Source of the DNA: Omphalotus guepiniiformis
Taxonomy: Eukaryota; Basidiomycota; Agaricomycetes; Agaricales; Omphalotaceae
DNA length: 64,000 nucleotides
Assembly (NCBI GenBank): GCA_028554645.1
Contig: JAQOOI010000016.1
Span: 310,001 to 374,000 of the forward strand
Direction: 5' to 3'
Shown: positions 33,611 to 44,488 of the stretch, piece by piece
Position numbering within the stretch: the first letter of the stretch is position 1
Layout of the letters: every line of letters starts with the position of its first letter
The notes under the pieces: generated by a model
Databases searched by the model: none
What the model saw: the letters and a program-made list of their open reading frames with translations, nothing else
What the model was told of the DNA's origin: nothing
Program-made: the position numbers and the translations under genes

Positions 33611-34000
33611 TAGATGTGTGAAAAATATGCTAAACCAATTTAAAATTGATTCAGAATAACAGACAGAAAATTACTGTGAACTTATGCTAAACATATGTGA
33701 AAGTAATGTTAAATATCTGATGGTAAAATTTATGTTTTGGTTGTTTATATATACTGGCTATATGTTAAACAAATAACAAAACTATGGTAAACAGGATCAT
33801 TTATGTATATAGTCTGTGTATATGGATACAGTTGTACATTAGGTGAATTCATCTTGCATATCTCATGTGTATACATCCAGGATGCATCTGCATGGACCTA
33901 GTAGATGGACACTGATATCTCTGTATACAGAACATAGGGGTTAATATATACAAACTTGCGTACAGAAGATGTTTCCAAGGTGAGGTATATACAGACAAGG

Positions 34001-34320
34001 TATACACCCATATACACTCTGTATACACACTGTATACACTCCCACCTGTATACACCCTGTATACACCCTGTATGCACTCTGTATGCACTCTGTATACACC
34101 CTGTATGCACTCTGTATACACTCTGTATGCACCCTGTATACACCCTGTATCCACCCTGTATCCACCCTGTATCCACCCTGTATACACTCTGTATACATCC
34201 TGTATACATGTCATCCTGTATACCTGTATACACCCTGTACATCTGTCACCCTGTATACAGACAGTGTGTATACAGGTGTACAGGGTGTATACATGGTGTA
34301 TACAGGTGTACAGAGTGTAT
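34001..34320. repeat. 11-bp minisatellite array 2, with orientation switch
   Basis: Same unit as array 1. From about 34,262 the orientation reverses (GTATACAGG instead of CCTGTATAC), so the end of the array can pair with the part just before it. Confidence 0.9.
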
Positions 34321-34329
34321 AATTAAAGT

Positions 34330-34544
34330 TTTATGATAAATGATTTTTGATATTTGTTCAACATCTGTTCACTGTAAATCACTGTGTTTGATGTTGGAGA
34401 AATGAAGGTATTGTGTTGATACAATTTACTATAATTTCAACATAATTTTAGTATTAGTAGCAAAAAAATAATGAAAAATTTCCGTATTAATTCAACATAT
34501 GTTTAGCATTTTCTCACAGATTTTATGTTAGATTTCATCCAGTG
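34330..34544 (-). repeat. right long inverted repeat of the 2.9-kb element
   Basis: Reverse complement of 31601-31814 with scattered substitutions and a 2-3 base indel near the outer end; ends CATCCAGTG. Confidence 0.85.
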
Positions 34545-34957
34545 TATAAAAAATTACATGTTTCTTACAAAAAATGTGTTTTTTTTTACTTGTATTTAAC
34601 ATCTTGTTTTAATACATTTATAACTTGGACCTCCTAGAATATTTTATGTTTATAACAACCTCAAACTAATATCTAACCCAGTCCTGCCAGTGGCATGGAG
34701 CACAAAAATGAGGGGGCAGATGAGGGGCAGAACGAGCCTCGGGCAAGGACGGACCGATTGAACTGGAGACCAGCCTTAACTGACCACGGAGCGCAAGAGA
34801 AACGCTGACTAATCAGGCCTCCGGCAATGACAACCGACTTAACCGGAGGCCAGCTTAACTGACCATAAGTGCGCAAAAACGAGGGCCGAAAATGCTGACT
34901 AATATACAATTATTACATATACAATTTAAGGTCGCTCCGATCAAAGCGGAGGCCCGC
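34545..34957. other. spacer with a two-copy diverged repeat
   Basis: After an AT-rich 130 bp, about 34,735-34,905 holds two related blocks ending CAGCCTTAACTGACCACGGA..GCGCAAGAGAAACGCTGACTAAT and CAGCTTAACTGACCATAAGT..GCGCAAAAACG..TGCTGACTAAT. An inverted GCCTCCGG/CCGGAGGC pair lies between them. It is downstream of the MFS gene (minus strand). No gene is supported. Confidence 0.55.
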
Positions 34958-37568
34958 TTAACCGTCAAATTTTTGGCTGGACGGTGCCGCCATAAGAACG
35001 AATCCTTCGTTACACTCCGAATTCGTAACTTCCAAGTCCGGTTCCGGTTCCCTCCTTCTCCTAACCTGCGTAGCCATACTCGACCTACACCTAACACCCT
35101 CCCCATACTTAAAAAACACAAACGGAATCGGCGCAATAGCAACCGCAACCAACGCAAGTAAAAGTCCAGCCCACTGAAATCCCATATGATGAAACATCTG
35201 TTCCACATACAACGGAACCATAGCTCCAATTTCTGAACGTAGTAAAGTTTTTGCTGCAATGGCTGAAGCGGCGAATGAGCTGTAGCTATCGACGATGTAG
35301 GAGTTTGCAGAGACGTATATTAGGATCATAGCGAATCCGAATACGGTTCCGGCGATGCATGGACCTGGTGAGAAGGGATTTAGGATGGTTAGGATGGGGT
35401 ATGTTGATATCTAATAGGGAGCGTACCCATAAAGTTCACATGGGAGTATGCACCAGTGAAAGCAAAGATGAATAATGCTATTGGTAAAAAGCTTTTATAG
35501 AAGAAGATAAACATTAGCAGAATCATCAGCAACGAAAAACTCGAATCAGGTTTGTAAGAACGACTTACATCGAACCAACCATCATCCCATATAAACGTGC
35601 CTCTGGAAAAGTCCCATACTTGGTGGCTGACCTGTACGCTCTTTCTTGTAGAGTCAAGGCCGCCATCGCAAGTGAGATACCGATCTTGAAGAAGAATAAA
35701 AACGTTAGTTGGGAGGGTCTTGTGCGAGGTAAACTCGGGGAGGTTGTGGCATGGGATACATACGATAATGCTAACGAATGTAACACCTGTCATGCCTGCA
35801 CTGAACCCTCGAATCTCGCTGAATGCAATTGGGAACGCGAAGAATAGAAGATCTGATAGATACAAGAAGAATAAGTAACTGTGAAATGTTTGTTCGATGT
35901 TCACTTACAGAGCAAGCTATACACAAACGACAAATCTACGAATAAAGAGTTAGTACTTCAGCACGACGCAGGAAGCAGGAAGCAAGCAAGCAACGTACAA
36001 AAAGAAAACAACATCACAATCACCTCCTTCACCAACATCCCAACAGGTCTAACCAACGCACTCCTCAAAACCTCTCCAAAAGACTTCCTCTCCAACTCTT
36101 CCAAAGTTCGATACCTATCATCTCCAGTCTCCCTTCGAATTTTTTGAGCTTTTTTCTTGAGAATTACTGGGGAGAGTGTTTCGGGTATGAAGAGGGTTAG
36201 GATGAATGTTAAGCCGACGAAGATGAATAGGACCCAGTCTGCCGTGGAGGAGGAGGAGGAGGAAGTAAGTAGAATGTGAGTGAATGAATGTGAAGGTAGG
36301 AGGAGGAGTCTGAGTAAACCTACAGATCCAGCGCCATCCAGCACGTTGACCGATCCATCCGCCTAAAAGTGGTCCGATGCATGGGCCCATACTATAAAAA
36401 CCGTGACGCCAGGTTAATCACTGAGAACACCAACGACCAACCCAACCGACACTTACAAAATAGTAGCAGAAAAAACCGCCATAGGTACTCCACGTTCTTC
36501 CACTGCCCAAATATCCGCTATACTATATACCCCATACACCCATACGTGTAGTGCCACATCAGCATCACACACACCCATCAAACGTACGAGACGAGACAAA
36601 AACCTCGTACTTCGTACTCACCTTCCACCAACATTACACATCGGAGCAGAAGCAGCAAGCCCCGCAAGTTGCCTCGAAACAACAAGCGTAGCAGCGTTCC
36701 TCGCTAAACCACCCGGTAGTGTGAATATGAAGTAGAAGAATATGCTTATACGGTATATTGGTGTTCGGCCGAATACTTCTGATAGTGGGGCGAAGATTAG
36801 GGGTCTAGGGAGATGATTCAAATAAGTATCAGATATGTTAGGATAGTATATATCATGGCCTAGGACACAGTGCTTGACCTGATGGATTCACGGGGAGTCG
36901 AGAATGAAGAGGTGGGGAGGGTTTTACTCACCCGATACCAAAACCAATGACAAAACAAGTCACACTAAGATTCACAATTTCTTGCGTTGTGTTCAAATCA
37001 ACGACTGGTCCTTCCATGCTAAAACGATACGTCAGACACCATGCAGACCACAACGGAAACGAAAGTACTTGAGCAGTTGAATGGTTTACATACTCTCCAG
37101 TGATGATAGAACTTCCCAACGCAACAGCCAGACAAAGAAATGCTGTAGTGAGGGTGATGTACCTATGGGGGGTGGGGGGTGGGGGGGTCGAATAACCACG
37201 GAGCAATGAGCAAAGACAGACTCGGAAAACATCCAGCATGAGTCGTCGAAAAACACCCACCACTTCCTAAAATAATCCCACTCCCTAGGATCATCACCAG
37301 AACCCTTTTCAAACCCAACAATCTTAAACCCTTCCTTGACATACTTCTCCTCAAGTTCCTTCAAGTTCAAGTTCAAGCCCGCATTACCCTCATTACGCGC
37401 AGCCTCAGGAGATCCATCATGATTGGTGGTAGTAGTATCCGTGATAGTACGAGCTCGAGACTCGGCGGATAACGGTCCTTCCTGTTCGAGTTGCCGAAAT
37501 TCATCCTCTTGGTCTTTAGTTAGAATTGGGGGTTTGGTTAGTTCGGCTTCTAGAGGTTCGGAAGGCAT
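34958..37568 (-). CDS. MFS transporter, DHA1 drug/polyamine-type
   Basis: The ATG at 37568 (MPSEPLEAELTKPPILTKDQ) begins a hydrophilic N-terminus rich in E/D/K that ends KGSGDDPREWDYFRKW. After intron 1 the membrane part starts YITLTTAFLCLAVALGSS. Key segments: GFGIG..LIFAPLSEVFGRTPIYRISI (the DHA1 loop-2 motif), AGLAASAPMCNVGG, GPCIGPLLGGWIGQRAGWRW (motif C-like), VGLTFILTLFIPET, a cytoplasmic loop ILKKKAQKIRRETGDDRY, and later helices MILIYVSANSYIVDSYSSFA and FQWAGLLLALVAVAIAPIPF. The protein ends FVLMAAPSSQKFDG. About seven or more introns split it. It resembles the Tpo1/Flu1-like plasma-membrane proton antiporters of fungi, which export polyamines or drugs. The substrate cannot be told from sequence. 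The first intron has an unusual all-C tract at its acceptor. Confidence 0.88.
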
Positions 37569-39860
37569 AGCCTATGCCAGTGTGAGACAGACTCGAGGTT
37601 GAGTGGGGATGGGATACGCTTGAGGATGGAATCACCGGAATAAGGGGGGTTTTTAGAGTGTCGCCTTTTTAAGTACTGTACACCTACTAGGTACGGTACG
37701 GTACCCGCCCTCAGAGTTAGGGTACAGTGTATGTGTATGCTGCAGCCCAGCCTGATGCTACCGTGTCAGTGGACCGTCCGTATACGACGCGAGCGGGTGA
37801 TGCGCTCAAAGATGAAGCGCCGCTTAGCGGATTTGCCATACTTGTGGCCAAGCAAATTTCAATCGAGATATCGACTTGATAGAGCAATGGTGTATCGGTA
37901 TTTGAACCCGAATTCGACGCTACTTAGTGATGCGATGTGTGGCATGTTGAACTGTTTAGAGTGGGGTTCAGAGATAGGCCGGGAATCGGCATTGGGGGCG
38001 GCAGTATGAAGTGGACAATGGACATGTTAGAGTCTGTTAGAGTACGATAGATTTGAGATTTGAATGGGGGTTGTGGGGTAAACGAAAAGAGAGGAAGAAA
38101 CACATTTAGAGTTCAAGTTTCGCTCCGGCAGACTCCTACGAATGAATCTCTGTGAATAGGTATGAACGCGAATGAGATGGAAAGACGTTACCTGAATTAT
38201 AACCACTGTGATTTGATAGTTCTAGCGTTAAGGTCTTAATCCTGAGCCATGGGGCCTGTGGGGGTCGGATAATGTCGATCATCATCTACATGAACCGTGA
38301 GGTGGGGTTAACTTGATACCGCAGAGGGTCGAGACTCCAAGAAACCGACGACGACGGCAAACCGTACTCAGGTTTTGAAATCGTGCTTACACAGTCACTA
38401 CCTGAGCACAACGAAATCCGAAGAGGTCCGAATCGTCCATGCATGAGCGCTTGAGCACTGAGCGCTGAGCGCTGAGCACCGAGAGAAACGCTCTAAGCGA
38501 TGAAGGTGAGTTGGTGGTGATTTGTCGTTCGTCAGGTGCGGCGCTATGAAGAAAGGATACACATTGAATTTGATGTGTACATATTATTGATGATATGATT
38601 GACGGGGTTGATTTGAGCCATGAGCCCTTGAGCCCTTGAGCGTTGATATTGAGGATGTCGATGAGCTCGCATTTGAAGCGCCCGCAGACAGCGTGACCCA
38701 TCTTTTCCTTTTACCATCATGTGTTCGTAACAACGTCGTCGAGCAAACCTTTCTAATATGAAGAGGCCTTTCGCGGTTTCTTTCATTCCTGAACTGTGTA
38801 CATGCATGGCATACGGAGTCGGTGAATCGGTGAAGAAGAAGAAGAAGAAGAAGAAGAAAGAAAGAACAAGAATGTATGTCGATGGTGAGTGCTACATAGT
38901 GAATCACCTCACAGCACACCAGCTGACACCGTGACGTAGGTACACCTCCCCACCGGCACCCCCAGCGTATTCCATCAATATCCTCCCTCTCGAGACTACA
39001 CACAGACAGACGACAAAGATTCAGAAACACGATAACACGACCTGAACATTCAACATTAACAACTGAACAACACCTCCAAAGTCCGTCACACTGTTAGATG
39101 GGTGTAGGTGTAGATACTACATAGAAACCTTCAAAGTCGTATTCGGAATTCGGAACGGATGGGTCCCGGTCAATTGGGCCTTGGCATAGCGTGGATCTGT
39201 CGTTGAGGAACTACCGAGCTACCTACGGTAATTTGGGAAGAGATACGCTTTGCCGAATCATAGGTACGTCCGTTGGCTTGCGTTGATCGACGAACTGAGG
39301 TCGACTGATTCCTTCTTTGGGGGGAAAGGGTTTCACGATTACCAGATTGCAGGGAGGAGAAACACCCCATCCACCCTTCCCGGTTCCGAGTCTCAAAGAC
39401 CAGTCAATGATCATCCAACTCGAACGTAAGCTACCACATGCTCAGCGCTCAGTGGGCCTTGTTAGCTAAGTATGTAGCAGTATCTGGCTCGGCTTTCATC
39501 AGCTTCAAACAACTTCTGTTCTGTGCTACAGAAGCACAGTGAGTAAGATAGACATACTGCCAACGACTCTGACGCGTTTTCGAGTTGTTGGCGCAGATAG
39601 AGACGTAATTTGTTCTCATTCTTAGGGAAATTGATTCATTTCAGACTTAATTGTAGACCGTGTAATCCTCCTGGAGGTGGGCCCTAGGTGCTCTTGATGT
39701 CGATGAGGTGCTTTGGCCGGAATTCAATATCGAAAGGTGGACGCAGTTGTCTGAAGCAATTCCATGCAGATGAAATGAAATGAAACGATGCATCTCGAAA
39801 TGCTTCTACATTTTCTTGTATTGCAATACATTTGTTGTTCGTGCATATATCCGAATCTAA
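37569..39860. other. intergenic region
   Basis: Upstream of the MFS gene and downstream of the GH31 gene. It contains short purine/pyrimidine runs (GAAGAA at about 38,833-38,858) and, from 39,410, the GH31 3' flank that is duplicated at 7,308. Short minus-strand open frames at 38.4-39.0 kb have no family resemblance and are not called. Confidence 0.5.
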
Positions 39861-42800
39861 CTACTGCCACACCAACGTCTGAAATTCGTTCAGACTGATA
39901 GAAAGGTTCGATACCACCAACTGGTCCAGCTCAGGCGTGAATTGCCACGTAGTAACATTCGCCCCTCCCAACGATACCTGACTAGGCGGGGAGGTTATGC
40001 CCATAATCGTCACCTCCTGCAGCTCCTGCGTGACGTTGAAAGTGCCTTCAGACCCGATATTCAGTGAGTTACCGCCAGCCAGAAACGTCAGCGTCGTGTT
40101 GTCGCCGGGAGGGTCGCTAATGCCGTCATCAATGTAGGCGGATCCGAACGCCTGTCCATTCGACGCTAAAGAGACAAGCAGAGAATAGGGGCCTTCACGC
40201 GTCTCGGTGGTAGTGTATCCCGGCTGCGCATGCATCAGCAGAGCAGACCCATCGCGTAAATGCACATTAATATGCCCGAGAGGAGCATCTAGTGAAGCTG
40301 TGCCATCGGAGGATATGTTCTCGGCCGCGTGAGTGTAGAAATCTCGCCATGTCACTTGACCTCGACCAGGGAAAATGCCTACCACGAATCGCCATTATGT
40401 TATTACTTCGTTACGTGTCATGGTAGAACAATACGAAACTCACCATCGACGGTTGTCACGTTCGGATCGAGCACTGGGGTCACCAAAATGTCTCTCCCAA
40501 TCATGAATTGCTTGTCCACCGAAAGTAGTTCTGGTTCATTAGGGAACTCCATCCATAGCGCCCGAACGGGAGGCGTGCCTCGAGTCGAAGCATTTGCGAA
40601 TAGGGAGACCTGTGAAAAAAAAAACATCAGTTCAGGCCGCCAAGAAAAAGTATACAACAAGTCGAACCCTACCCAGTAAGGCAGCAGGGAATAACGGGTA
40701 GCGATCGCTGTCCGTGAGGCATTGGCCACGCTGTCCCAGCGGTAGGGTTCTTGGGAAAGGGCGCCTCTTTGGTTATGGTTCCGGTAGAACGGCACGAATG
40801 CCGAAAGCTGCATCCATCGACTGCAAAGCTCTTCGTCCGTGTTGCCAACTGGAGGGTAAAAACCGTCATCAGTAAGATATCACTGCCCCTTTCCCGCTAA
40901 CGAGCACATACTGAAGCCACACGTATCTGCGCCAACCAGCGGGATCTGGAAAAGCTGGAACTGAAGGACACCTTGGATGCTGTAATACAGGTACTCCCAT
41001 CTTCCGAAAATTTCGTTCCATGAATCGAAGTCTCTCTGAAAACGAGATAATAAAACCTACTTGGAGTAATTGTCCCCAAGCTGCGAACAAGGAGGTCAAT
41101 TCGGATACCGAGAATGCCGGTACAGACAAACATACCCAATGACCTGTCCATTTTCCGGACGACGGGAACGTGGACCGTGAGATGATGAACGGACGAGTTC
41201 CAGGCTTGAGCTGCTGGAGTGCGAGATGCGTAGCCTTTTCCTCCATCATTCCCCACATGTTGTGAACATCGTAATCGAGGATTCCTCCGGCATGAGTGGC
41301 ATTCGTAGCGAGGGTACTAACGGAAAGCCGTCCGTTCGCTAACAACGAAGCTGGTAAGCTCTTTTGTGAAATAGCGATATGACAACTACGTACCATCATG
41401 AATGGCATAAGGAGGTGTATTGACATTAACCTCGGGCTCGTCTCCTGCACCTAGACCCCGTCTAGTAAGATTTATGGTGGTATTGCCGGTGCAGGTTGAG
41501 GTTCCGTTTATGGTTATATTGCCACTTGGGCCAAAAATCGTAGAATCGTAACTATCCGACAAAAAGTCACGAACTGTTGGGCTAGATGGAATAGACCAGG
41601 GTGCACACCATTCTGGATAGTCAGTCACAAGAGAATCGGGATCCCCAGGCAATGTGACAGGAATGGCCGTATCATTTAGGTTCGCTCCAGTTCCGCTAGA
41701 TGTGGAATATCAGATCGGGATCAGTATGTCTGGGCCTTAAAGACAGTGCCATAGCTCACCAGGACCCTTCACAGAACGAGCTAATTTCGTTCATGTCTAA
41801 CCAGATACCGGAGTACTCCACACCACCATCACTCCAGTTCCTGAGAGCTTCCGTCCACCATTCTTGGGTAGCGTTTGCGAACCAGTCCGGGAAAACCTGA
41901 CGGAGAATGGAACTTGTGAGCGGCGGAGCCGAAAGGCACGGCTACATAGGACGGTAGAGACGAGCTTACGGTATAACCTGGCCAGACTTGACCAATGTAT
42001 TCAGACCCATCAGGATTCTTCACAAATGTTCCTCTGTGTACGAAAAAACGACGATCATGACGATCAGATATTCAAAAATTCTGATATGAATGGCAAAAGG
42101 ACTGACAACTCATGTCCCTTGGTATACGGATCATACTGGAAAACAAACAGTTCAGCGCCTTAATTTAGCTAAGGTGGCTCGAAACACTTACCACATCAGT
42201 CGAGTTGACCGTTATAGGCACGGCAGCGTCAAGGATCGGAATATCTTTGTACGCAGTCAGTAAATATAGGATTATATCCAGAAAGCGTATGATGAGCGGA
42301 AACTCACATCTTTGATTATTTGATGTCTATCAACGACATACGGGAGGGAAGAAAATTAAACCTTGCAGTACAAAGCAACGTCTTGGGAAGAGAACGTACC
42401 AACTCCTGGATAAATGCGCGCATTTCATCTCCAGGAAAGCTGACTGGGTCGGACGTGAAGTCACGGAAGGCGTGATATAAGTCGATGTCGTTCCACATGA
42501 CTAAGTTCCAAGGTCAACCTTCATCCAGCTTCATCACAGGCAGAACCATGCCTACCTTCAAGCGGGACACCAGCAGCACGCATGTTCTGCACCTGCTCCA
42601 TCGTTTCGTTTACATCAGTGTAACCCCATCTTTAAACCATCAGGTCAGCGTGATGCATAGCTGAGGAACATGAATCCAAACCTGCACAGATGGAAACCGA
42701 AGCCCCAGGTCGGCACCCATGCAGGTAATCCGACCAAAGCACCGTACTGCTCCACGACAGATTGCGGACTAGGCCCAGAGAAGAAATAGAAGTCGAGGAT

Positions 42801-43981
42801 GCCACCAATCAACCTGTACTGAATGAGGGACGTATTCGAGTTTGATGGTGTCAGAAGGAGGATATCAGCACCAGATGAGCTGAACACCGAGGGTATGGCA
42901 TTAGGCCACCTATCATAGAGAGGAGTTGAAGGTGAATCTCACGTGAAGAGAAAGACACCATGGGTTTCGGACGAATTCGTGGTTTCATTGAGTCGGTGCT
43001 CCAGGTAGAAGGGGTGAGATCCATAGCTAAACTATATGTCAGCTTTCGATGAGACTCGAGCACTAGATCATTGCAACTGGCATATTCTCGTCAACAGGGT
43101 CTGCAGCATCACGAGCCCACAAGGTCTGGATAGACCCTCCATTTTCTGCTACGTTGCGTCTGATACCAGAGCTTGCAACTACCTCTCCGAGCCCGTACAC
43201 ATTTGCATTAAGGGGTAAAGCAGAGGTCATCTAGTGCGCATATCAGTAGGAAATTCGTCAAAAATCCAATTCATCCTCATCTGAAGGTACTGGTCTTCAA
43301 ATACCAAAGGAAATCCATCCAACGCGGTGCTATTGTCGCTAGATATGACTGGAGCGATTGGCGTCGAAGGAAGGGATCCAATTCTGGAATCAAACAAAGG
43401 GGTAGCATCTGGATTAGACCGGCGTGTAATCCAGAAAGCAAAAGGTGAAGAATTGTAATTGAAAACGAGATCTGAAGAGTTGACAAAGGAATCTTCTGGA
43501 GGTGCGGGGCGAGAGATGACGGTTTCTGGAATTGTGAATTGCTTGTTGTCCGTGTCAGCGATTCTTACGCGCAAGCTGAAAAAAACCTTTCAGATGAAGA
43601 AGCCATGATATGATCAATATACACACCGCTCTTGAGTTTCATATGTGACTTGAATCGTGAGGTTGGAGATATCGTCACCAAATGCATTACAAGCAGGACC
43701 AGCAAGAGAGAGCTGTGCGGTGAGCCCAGTCGAGCTCTCCTCAATACCGCTCAAGATGTATCCTGAAAATGAGAAAAATCAGCAGGCACTTCTACGAAAG
43801 CGAAAATTCTGGCACCTGGACAGCTTGAGACATTTAGAGAATGACTTGCTTGAGCAATTACACCTGATGCGTTTTCTTTAGTAACGAATGGCGCTTGTAT
43901 TAGTTCTGGGGGTTGTCTACCATTGGTACCTCCTGCAAAAACTGCAGCAAAGACCAAGACAGCGCTTGAAACGAAGCGCAT
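39861..43981 (-). CDS. secreted GH31 alpha-glucosidase
   Basis: The start at 43981 (MRFVSSAVLVFAAVFAGGTNG) gives a good signal peptide; two more upstream in-frame ATGs exist at 43996 and 44017. Many introns split the gene. Visible landmarks in order: N-terminal beta domain with several NxS/T sites; LPAWVPTWGFGFHLCRWGY; VMWNDIDLYHAFRDFTSDPV; GIWLDMNE, the GH31 nucleophile motif; FIISRSTFPSSGKWTGHW followed after an intron by LGDNYS (acid/base region); YYSIQGVLQFQLFQIPLVGA; CSRWMQLSAFVPFYRNHN; and a C-terminal beta domain ending SLNEFQTLVWQ. The enzyme hydrolyses terminal alpha-glucosidic bonds of maltose/starch oligomers outside the cell. One acceptor (about 41,040) must use CAGAG rather than CAG to keep the frame. 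The terminal about 120 codons are duplicated at 7.3-8.1 kb. Confidence 0.9.
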
Positions 43982-44488
43982 CGTGAGGTCAGACATTCGA
44001 AGTCTTGCAACCTGCATTTATATATCCTTGACTCGAGAATCAGGGTCATTGTGCGGTTGGGAGATCGCATGACTGGTATATCGAATCACAAAAACGGAAT
44101 GTTTCAAGCGGGGTTTTTGGCACGCGCCCTCACATCTAGCTATTCGAGAATGTTTCCAGTCAGTTTGACTTCGAAAGATGTTACGTGTTCCGTCAACTGA
44201 CCATGGTTATGTTTGCCGGTCTAAGCAATTGAAAATCAGGGTTCACGGAGCCCAATGCCCGTATGAAAGCTTGAGTTCCTTGTAGAAAAGCGAATGTTGA
44301 AAGTGGAGAAAGGTCGAAAGGGCGTTGCATGTTGCTAGACCATCTATCGAATTCAAGGGAAGAAACAAAGAGCATTTTTGATTTGGAGGGAATGACACAA
44401 ACGACCGATCACGTGCCGTTTCATATAACGCGTTTCTTACATAAGTTCAAGTTGGCGCCTATTCTCTCTCCACTCCTTCCACCACACT
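43982..44488. promoter_or_regulatory. divergent promoter region between GH31 and F-box genes
   Basis: Roughly 500 bp separate the two starts. A TATATCC-like box lies about 40 bp upstream of the GH31 ATG on the minus strand (near 44,022). Nothing else specific was seen. Confidence 0.45.

Larger units (their letters stand above)
31601..34544. mobile_element. non-coding inverted-repeat element with internal minisatellites (2.9 kb)
   Basis: The outer 214-215 bp at each end (31601-31814 and 34330-34544) are inverted copies at roughly 85-90% identity, starting CACTTGACAC and CACTGGATGA. The interior is AT-rich and consists of a body of about 700 bp plus a minisatellite, tandemly repeated twice (from about 31827 and from about 33165). 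Each body itself holds two diverged roughly 200-bp subrepeats (from about 31917 and about 32118). No coding capacity is present. It is best read as a non-autonomous DNA transposon or large MITE. The flanking bases TGT and TAT are at best an imperfect duplication. Confidence 0.75.

Noticed and set aside
32424..34336. Long overlapping open frames on both strands with YTGCIQ or CIHPVYTLY repeats
   Set aside because: They arise because the 11-bp minisatellite lacks stop codons in any frame; there is no start context, domain or flanking exon.
31598..34547. TGT/TAT as target duplication of the 2.9-kb inverted-repeat element
   Set aside because: One of three bases differs, and three bases are too few to accept with a mismatch.
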